Assembly (NCBI GenBank): GCA_964470285.1
Contig: CAYYBZ010000171.1
Coordinates: 1 to 5,289 of the forward strand
Reading direction: 5' to 3'
Origin: CAYYBZ01 sp964470285 [NCBI: uncultured Oligoflexia bacterium]
GTDB taxonomy: Bacteria; Bdellovibrionota_G; CAYYBZ01
DNA: 5,289 nucleotides
How positions within the stretch are numbered: position 1 is the stretch's first letter; every line of letters starts with the position of its first letter. Positions 1-3,356 of this stretch are shown in pieces. A program made the translations under genes and the position numbers. Under the pieces are notes generated by a model, which was given only the letters and a program-made list of their open reading frames with translations, did no database searches and was not told the origin of the DNA.

Positions 1-1325
1 AAAAGTTCTATATAGAAACTTTCGGCTGTCAGATGAATGATCATGATTCCGATCGTATAAAGAGGCAGCTTTTGGCTGATTCGTATACGATTGTTGAAGA
101 TGAAAATGAGGCCGATGCGGTTATTCTTAATACTTGCTCGATTAGAGAAAAGGCCGAAAGAAAGGTTATAAGTAAAATAGGAAGGCTTGCAAATTTAAAA
201 AAGAAAAATTCGAATTTAAAGATTGCCGTTGCGGGATGTATGGCGCAAAGAAGAGGATTTAATCTTTTAAAAGAAAATGATGCTATCGATCTCATTTTCG
301 GTACTCACGTTATTCCGACAGCTTCATATCTGCTAACAAAAGTATTTGAAGGACAAAGAATTGTCGATGTAACTGAAAAAGGCATAGATGATTTTAGTTT
401 TACCGATCTTCCCAATAAAGATTATAGTTTTTCTGAGCATGTAACAGCCAATGTTACGATAATGAACGGTTGTAACAACTACTGTTCATATTGTGTTGTT
501 CCTTATGTCCGTGGACCTGAAATATCAAGAAAGCCCCAGGATATCATCGAAGAAATTACCCGTCTTGTAAAAAGAGGTGTTAGAGAAATTATGCTACTCG
601 GCCAGAATGTAAACTCATACGGTAACACTTCAGATTTTAATGTAAGTTTTTCCAAACTGCTCAGGATGGTTAATGATGTAGATGGTCTTGAAAGAATTAA
701 ATTCATGACATCTCATCCAAAGGATTTATCGGATGAATTGATAGGTTTATTCGGAAAACTTCCTAAATTATGTGAATACATACATCTGGCAGTTCAGTCA
801 GGTTCGGACAAAATATTAGAAAAAATGAACAGAAAATATAAGGCAAAGAGTTTTATAAATCTTATTAAAAAGTTGAAAAAGCAATGCCCTGATATAGCTA
901 TTACAACCGACATAATTGTAGCTTATCCGGATGAAACTGAAGATGATTTCAATTCAACAATCGATTTAGTCAAAGAGATAAGATTTGACGGCGCTTATTC
1001 TTTTAAATATTCAAAAAGACCGGGAACAAAAGCAATTGAAGATAAAAGCGTTGTTGATGAAAAAACTGCCCAGGAAAGATTGGACAGACTTCAAAAGCTT
1101 CAAGCTGATATAACCTATGAGAGAAACAGAGAGCTTGAAGGAAAAGTCCTGGAAGTCCTTACCGAAGGCGAGTCTAAAAGAGGGCAGGGACAGGTTTTCG
1201 GCAGGACCAGGGGAAATAAAATAGTAAATTTCGAAGGGAATTGTGATATGGTCGGCAAACTGATAAAATTACAGATTGTTGAAGGCAAAAAGAATTCCCT
1301 TTACGGCAAGGTGCTTGATAAGTAA
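1..1325 (+). CDS. miaB: tRNA-2-methylthio-N6-dimethylallyladenosine synthase MiaB (5' end outside window)
   Basis: Radical-SAM methylthiotransferase that adds the 2-methylthio group to i6A37 of tRNAs reading UNN codons; cytoplasmic, with two [4Fe-4S] clusters. The frame is open from the left edge: codons from position 3 read KFYIETFGCQ just before the ATG at 33, the classic MiaB N-terminus. The gene therefore starts a few codons before the window and ATG 33 is internal. Counting from ATG 33, the N-terminal cluster cysteines are the Cys at 27-29, C35 (NTCSIREKA) and C69 (AGCMAQ). The radical-SAM triad is C147/C151/C154 (GCNNYCSYC). Further family motifs are LLGQNVNSYG (188-197), VQSGSDKILEKMNRKY (254-269) and a C-terminal TRAM domain (about 368-430). 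The 440 visible residues fit a nearly complete protein. The stop codon overlaps the ribosome binding site of the next gene, which suggests an operon. Confidence 0.97.
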   Translation, partial: KFYIETFGCQMNDHDSDRIKRQLLADSYTIVEDENEADAVILNTCSIREKAERKVISKIGRLANLKKKNSNLKIAVAGCMAQRRGFNLLKENDAIDLIFGTHVIPTASYLLTKVFEGQRIVDVTEKGIDDFSFTDLPNKDYSFSEHVTANVTIMNGCNNYCSYCVVPYVRGPEISRKPQDIIEEITRLVKRGVREIMLLGQNVNSYGNTSDFNVSFSKLLRMVNDVDGLERIKFMTSHPKDLSDELIGLFGKLPKLCEYIHLAVQSGSDKILEKMNRKYKAKSFINLIKKLKKQCPDIAITTDIIVAYPDETEDDFNSTIDLVKEIRFDGAYSFKYSKRPGTKAIEDKSVVDEKTAQERLDRLQKLQADITYERNRELEGKVLEVLTEGESKRGQGQVFGRTRGNKIVNFEGNCDMVGKLIKLQIVEGKKNSLYGKVLDK

Positions 1326-1334
1326 GGTGATTTC

Positions 1335-1835
1335 ATGATGGTAGAAATGTTCGTTTCCAGTTTAACCCTCGATCCCGCTACAAAAATGCCTTTTCTTATA
1401 ATGAAGGACAAGGATTCAAGATATTCTTTGCCCATATGGATAGGGATATTTGAAGCATCGGCAATAGCCATGCAGTTAGAGGGTATAAAACCTGAAAGAC
1501 CTATGACTCATGATTTAATGTGCAACGTTATCTCAGGATTGGACATAGTTATAGACAGAGTTGAAATAAGAGAACTTAAAGATTCGACATTTTTTGCCAC
1601 TCTGTTTCTTAGAAGGGCAGACGGGACGTTTTTAGAAATTGATTCAAGGCCCTCGGATTCCATAGCCCTGGCTTTAAGGTTTAATGCTCCGGTAATGATT
1701 TCCGAAGATGTTATAATTAAGGCAAGAAGAATTGATTTGACCAAATGTTCCGATGATTCGATGTCTGAAAAAGATAAATGGACCGATATCCTTGAAAGTA
1801 TGACCCCTGAAGCGTTTGGAAAGTATAAAATGTAG
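1335..1835 (+). CDS. Bifunctional nuclease (BFN / DUF151) family protein
   Basis: A 166-residue single-domain protein of the BFN/DUF151 family; some plant members are reported to have DNase and RNase activity, and a Thermotoga member has a known structure. The activity and substrate of this protein cannot be read from sequence. Family signatures are LPIWIGIFEASAIAMQLEG (32-50), a PMTHDL segment (56-61) and SRPSDSIALALRFNAPV (104-120), the most conserved block. The tail, ending PEAFGKYKM, is recalled as common in deltaproteobacterial members. The start is ambiguous. ATG 1335 and ATG 1338 are adjacent, and the Shine-Dalgarno AAGGTGA (1324-1330) sits 4 bases from the first and 7 from the second, so 1338 may be the real start. 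The gene follows miaB by 9 bases and is probably cotranscribed and translationally coupled with it. Family call is secure; biochemical role is not. Confidence 0.92.
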   Translation: MMVEMFVSSLTLDPATKMPFLIMKDKDSRYSLPIWIGIFEASAIAMQLEGIKPERPMTHDLMCNVISGLDIVIDRVEIRELKDSTFFATLFLRRADGTFLEIDSRPSDSIALALRFNAPVMISEDVIIKARRIDLTKCSDDSMSEKDKWTDILESMTPEAFGKYKM

Positions 1836-1843
1836 CTTTAGCC

Positions 1844-2308
1844 ATGACCAGAATCAAGCATCTTAAACAGAATAAGATCTGCAGAAATTTCACTTATAAA
1901 GAAATTGCTGTTTTAGCCCCTTTCGTAAAAGAGGAAGAATATCGTGCAGGAGACGTAATTTTCAGAGAGGGCGATAACGGCAACAAGCTCTACATTCTTG
2001 TTGACGGTCAGGTGGGAGTAAGAAGCCAGGTTCTGGGCAATAAAGAAGCCTTTTTAGCAAAAATAGAAAAGCGCGATTTTTTCGGAGAGCTCTCACTTTT
2101 TGAAGCCGGTCCGAGAAGGGTAACCGCCGTTGCACTAGCTGACAATACAATACTATTTGTAATGGCTAAGCAGGAATTCGAAGAATTATGTCAGTCAGAA
2201 CCCTTTGTTTCATATAAATTAATCCGAGAAATGCTCAATACTTTTAGTTTGAAATTAAAAGAAAGCGAAAATGAATTAACAGAACTGCTGGCATTAAAAA
2301 AGCAATGA
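1844..2308 (+). CDS. Free-standing cyclic-nucleotide-binding domain protein (Crp/PKA-R type, no DNA-binding domain)
   Basis: A 154-residue protein made almost wholly of a cNMP-binding beta-barrel. The domain runs from about residue 12 to 118: F-T-Y-K-E-I at 16-21, YRAGDVIFREGD (33-44), LYILVDGQVGV (49-59) and the phosphate-binding cassette FGELSLFEAGPRRVT (80-94). The cassette keeps the Gly-Glu-Leu (81-83) that contacts the ribose and has arginines at 91/92 for the phosphate, so cAMP or cGMP binding is plausible. Residues about 118-154 form a charged helix resembling the C-helix dimerisation region, and no helix-turn-helix follows, so it is not a CRP-type transcription factor. An in-frame stop at 1826-1828 and the next Met at residue 108 make ATG 1844 the only reasonable start. 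No clear Shine-Dalgarno is present; with only 8 bases after the BFN stop, translation probably depends on coupling. Its partner or output is unknown. Confidence 0.9.
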   Translation: MTRIKHLKQNKICRNFTYKEIAVLAPFVKEEEYRAGDVIFREGDNGNKLYILVDGQVGVRSQVLGNKEAFLAKIEKRDFFGELSLFEAGPRRVTAVALADNTILFVMAKQEFEELCQSEPFVSYKLIREMLNTFSLKLKESENELTELLALKKQ

Positions 2309-2333
2309 TTTTCATTTTTGCATAATTCCGCGT

Positions 2334-2343
2334 GCTAAATAAT
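2334..2343 (+). repeat. 10-bp direct repeat, copy 1 (GCTAAATAAT)
   Basis: The first of two identical decamers in the intergenic region; the second, at 2407-2416, falls in the promoter candidate of the following small gene. Function is unknown, and in AT-rich DNA the match could be chance. Confidence 0.4.
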
Positions 2344-2385
2344 GTAGTGATATCATAATGTTATATCTGTAATTTGAAATACGAG

Positions 2386-2416
2386 TTGACTTTTTGTCCT
2401 AAATACGCTAAATAAT
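2386..2416 (+). promoter_or_regulatory. Candidate sigma-70-like promoter for the small Tudor-like gene
   Basis: TTGACT at 2386-2391 matches five of six bases of the -35 consensus. The best -10 is AATAAT at 2411-2416 (five of six bases), but the 19-base spacer is long; TAAATA at 2409-2414 gives the ideal 17 bases with a poorer match. A promoter is expected here because the downstream gene lies in a separate 150-base intergenic space and has its own terminator. Predicted from consensus only. Confidence 0.5.
2407..2416 (+). repeat. 10-bp direct repeat, copy 2 (GCTAAATAAT)
   Basis: Identical to 2334-2343, 73 bases downstream, and overlapping the proposed -10 region. The core CTAAA also recurs at 2399 and 2422. 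This could be a regulator site or only AT-rich background. Confidence 0.4.
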
Positions 2417-2447
2417 ACTTCCTAAAAGGGTTTTAATCATTATTATT

Positions 2448-2453
2448 AAGGGG
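2448..2453 (+). promoter_or_regulatory. Ribosome binding site that fixes the start of the 59-residue gene
   Basis: AAGGGG lies 8 bases before ATG 2462. It favours this start over the second in-frame ATG at 2495 (residue 12), which has no comparable site. Confidence 0.8.
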
Positions 2454-2461
2454 TTATATTA

Positions 2462-2641
2462 ATGGCTCAAGCTACGGAAAAGAGAGAATACTCGATGGAT
2501 CAAACTTATCAGATTGGGGAATTAATAGAGCATCCCTGTTTTGGTAAGGGTAAGGTTGTTGCAAACCTTAGAAAAGGAAAAATAGAAGTAGATTTCGATA
2601 AACTGGGAGTTAGGACTCTGGTTGCAAATTATAAGACCTGA
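2462..2641 (+). CDS. Small single-domain Tudor/SH3-like protein (UvrD/PcrA C-terminal-domain or CarD-like)
   Basis: A 59-residue protein beginning MAQATEKREY. After a short polar tail (1-15) it has one compact beta-rich domain: YQIGELIEHPCFGKGKVV (16-33), then KGKIEVDF (38-45) and LGVRTLVANY (48-57). The order Y-x-x-G-x-x-I-x-H-P-x-F-G-x-G-x-V, then K-I-x-V-x-F, then G-x-R-x-L-V matches the small Tudor-like domain at the C-terminus of UvrD/PcrA helicases, which contacts RNA polymerase, and resembles the CarD N-terminal domain. A role in RNA-polymerase or nucleic-acid contact is therefore possible but only inferred. The gene ends in tandem in-frame stops (TGA TAA, 2639-2644), has a strong Shine-Dalgarno, and is followed at once by a strong terminator. 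It looks like a well-expressed single-gene unit. No other domain is attached, so it could act as an adaptor. Confidence 0.85.
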   Translation: MAQATEKREYSMDQTYQIGELIEHPCFGKGKVVANLRKGKIEVDFDKLGVRTLVANYKT

Positions 2642-2658
2642 TAAAGAGTTGTTTTCGT

Positions 2659-2697
2659 AAAAAAGGCCGCATTCGGGAGAATGCGGCCTTTTTTTTT
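2659..2697 (+). terminator. Strong intrinsic terminator after the small Tudor-like gene
   Basis: A perfect 10-bp stem, GGCCGCATTC (2665-2674) with GAATGCGGCC (2679-2688), has a GGGA tetraloop and nine T residues (2689-2697). Six A residues (2659-2664) precede the stem and pair with the T-tract, so the element could also stop transcription from the right. It separates the small gene from the PilZ gene. Confidence 0.95.
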
Positions 2698-2724
2698 GTG
2701 CGCGAGCTGATTTTAATTAATATT

Positions 2725-2775
2725 ATGATTCCGATTGTGATTATGATTTTGATTAAAATAATGATTCTGATATAA
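2725..2775 (+). other. Possible hydrophobic micro-ORF (16 codons) in the PilZ leader
   Basis: ATG 2725 opens a frame reading MIPIVIMILIKIMILI and ending in TAA 2773-2775, which overlaps the AAGG ribosome binding site (2774-2777) of the PilZ gene. The peptide is almost all Ile, Met, Leu and Val with one Lys, like a minimal membrane peptide. No Shine-Dalgarno is visible before it, and the composition follows directly from the GATT hexamer repeat, so it may well be untranslated. Listed because its position would allow leader-type coupling. Confidence 0.2.
2727..2774 (+). repeat. Degenerate hexamer tandem array (GATTNN)
   Basis: Eight consecutive 6-base units fill most of the leader of the PilZ gene: GATTCC, GATTGT, GATTAT, GATTTT, GATTAA, AATAAT, GATTCT, GATATA. 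Six of the eight begin with exact GATT while the last two bases vary. The array stops about 12 bases before ATG 2787. This may be a simple-sequence expansion, a multi-site binding region, or the trace of a short coding repeat. Confidence 0.65.
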
Positions 2776-2786
2776 GGTTTAAAATT

Positions 2787-3134
2787 ATGACAGAGTTTAA
2801 GGGCGAAAATAAAAGAACCAATCCCCGGTTTAAAGGAAAGAATCTCAGGATTATTCTGAAAGACGATAAAAATTTCAGGGGAGAAAGATTAAAAGATATC
2901 AGCCTTGGAGGCGTTTTTATAAGAATGGATGATCCACTGCCGGTAGGTTCGGAGATTAAAATAATACTCGATCCTAAGCTCGGTCTGGGTGAATTCTCTC
3001 TGCCGGCCAAGGTTATCTGGATGAACAGGGATGATGAAAATAAAGATAAAGGCATGGGAGTAAGATTTACCGAAATGCCCTCAAAGGTTGAAGAAAAATT
3101 AAAGAAATTCTTTAAAACACTGACTAAAGTATAA
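2787..3134 (+). CDS. Single-domain PilZ protein (predicted c-di-GMP receptor)
   Basis: A 115-residue soluble protein consisting of one PilZ domain, the family that binds cyclic di-GMP and passes the signal to motility, surface or secretion partners. Both ligand motifs are intact: the RxxxR switch at R10-R14 (RTNPR) and the [D/N]xSxxG motif at D37-G42 (DISLGG). Next come the strands VFIRMDD (43-49), GSEIKIILD (54-62), PAKVIWM (73-79) and KGMGVRF (88-94). A charged helix covers about 97-115. It resembles the short PilZ subfamily common in Myxococcus and other deltaproteobacteria. ATG 2787 is preceded by AAGG at 2774-2777, 9 bases away. A promoter after the 2697 terminator is expected but none is clear; TAAAAT at 2754-2759 is a possible -10 without a good -35. 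The lysine-rich gene follows 19 bases later and is probably cotranscribed. The output partner is not evident. Confidence 0.92.
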   Translation: MTEFKGENKRTNPRFKGKNLRIILKDDKNFRGERLKDISLGGVFIRMDDPLPVGSEIKIILDPKLGLGEFSLPAKVIWMNRDDENKDKGMGVRFTEMPSKVEEKLKKFFKTLTKV

Positions 3135-3140
3135 TTACCC

Positions 3141-3145
3141 GGAGG
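3141..3145 (+). promoter_or_regulatory. Consensus Shine-Dalgarno for the lysine-rich gene
   Basis: GGAGG lies 8 bases before ATG 3154. It is the closest match to the anti-Shine-Dalgarno sequence in the window and is good evidence that this small frame is a translated gene. Confidence 0.85.
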
Positions 3146-3153
3146 AAATAAAA

Positions 3154-3345
3154 ATGCCAGCAAAACATAAAAACCCTATAAAAGAAGTTAAAGAAAAATT
3201 TGAAGATAAAAAGAAGCTGGTTGATAAACTGATCGGCTCGCTTAAGTCTAAGGAAGGCGAATCAAAAGATTCCTTCAAAAAAAGACTTTTAAAAACATCG
3301 AATAAAAAGCTTCTTAAATTACACGAGAAAACGCAGAAATCCTGA
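3154..3345 (+). CDS. Small lysine-rich hypothetical protein
   Basis: A 63-residue protein I do not recognise with certainty. It has about 20 lysines and one arginine against nine acidic residues, so it is strongly basic. It has no cysteines, tryptophans, signal peptide or membrane segment. Two amphipathic helices are likely: one over NPIKEVKEKFEDKKKLVDKL (7-26) and one over FKKRLLKTSNKKLLKLHEK (41-59), joined by a polar loop (SKEGESKD, 32-39). This pattern fits a helical-hairpin protein that binds nucleic acid or a ribosome or protein surface, but no function can be assigned. Support that it is real comes from the consensus ribosome binding site, the coding-like composition and its place 19 bases after the PilZ stop in a probable two-gene operon. 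It converges with the kinase gene, with only 11 bases between the stop codons and no obvious terminator hairpin. Confidence 0.75.
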   Translation: MPAKHKNPIKEVKEKFEDKKKLVDKLIGSLKSKEGESKDSFKKRLLKTSNKKLLKLHEKTQKS

Positions 3346-3356
3346 TTTTGAGTAAA

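Noticed and set aside
33-1325. ATG 33 as the start of miaB
   Set aside because: The frame upstream reads KFYIETFGCQ, including a conserved cluster cysteine, so the true start lies before the window.
2304-2319. Possible terminator after the cNMP gene (AATGA/TCATT with a T run)
   Set aside because: The stem is only five AT-rich base pairs and includes the stop codon; too weak to call beside the strong 2659-2697 terminator.
2753-3163. Minus-strand frame of 136 codons opposite the PilZ gene
   Set aside because: The plus strand encodes an intact PilZ domain with both ligand motifs; the antisense frame is Leu/Ser/Pro-rich and matches nothing recognisable.
3346-3356. Shared terminator between the convergent lysine-rich and kinase genes
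   Set aside because: The 11-base gap holds no stable inverted repeat; only a near-palindrome (GTAAATTAC) is present.
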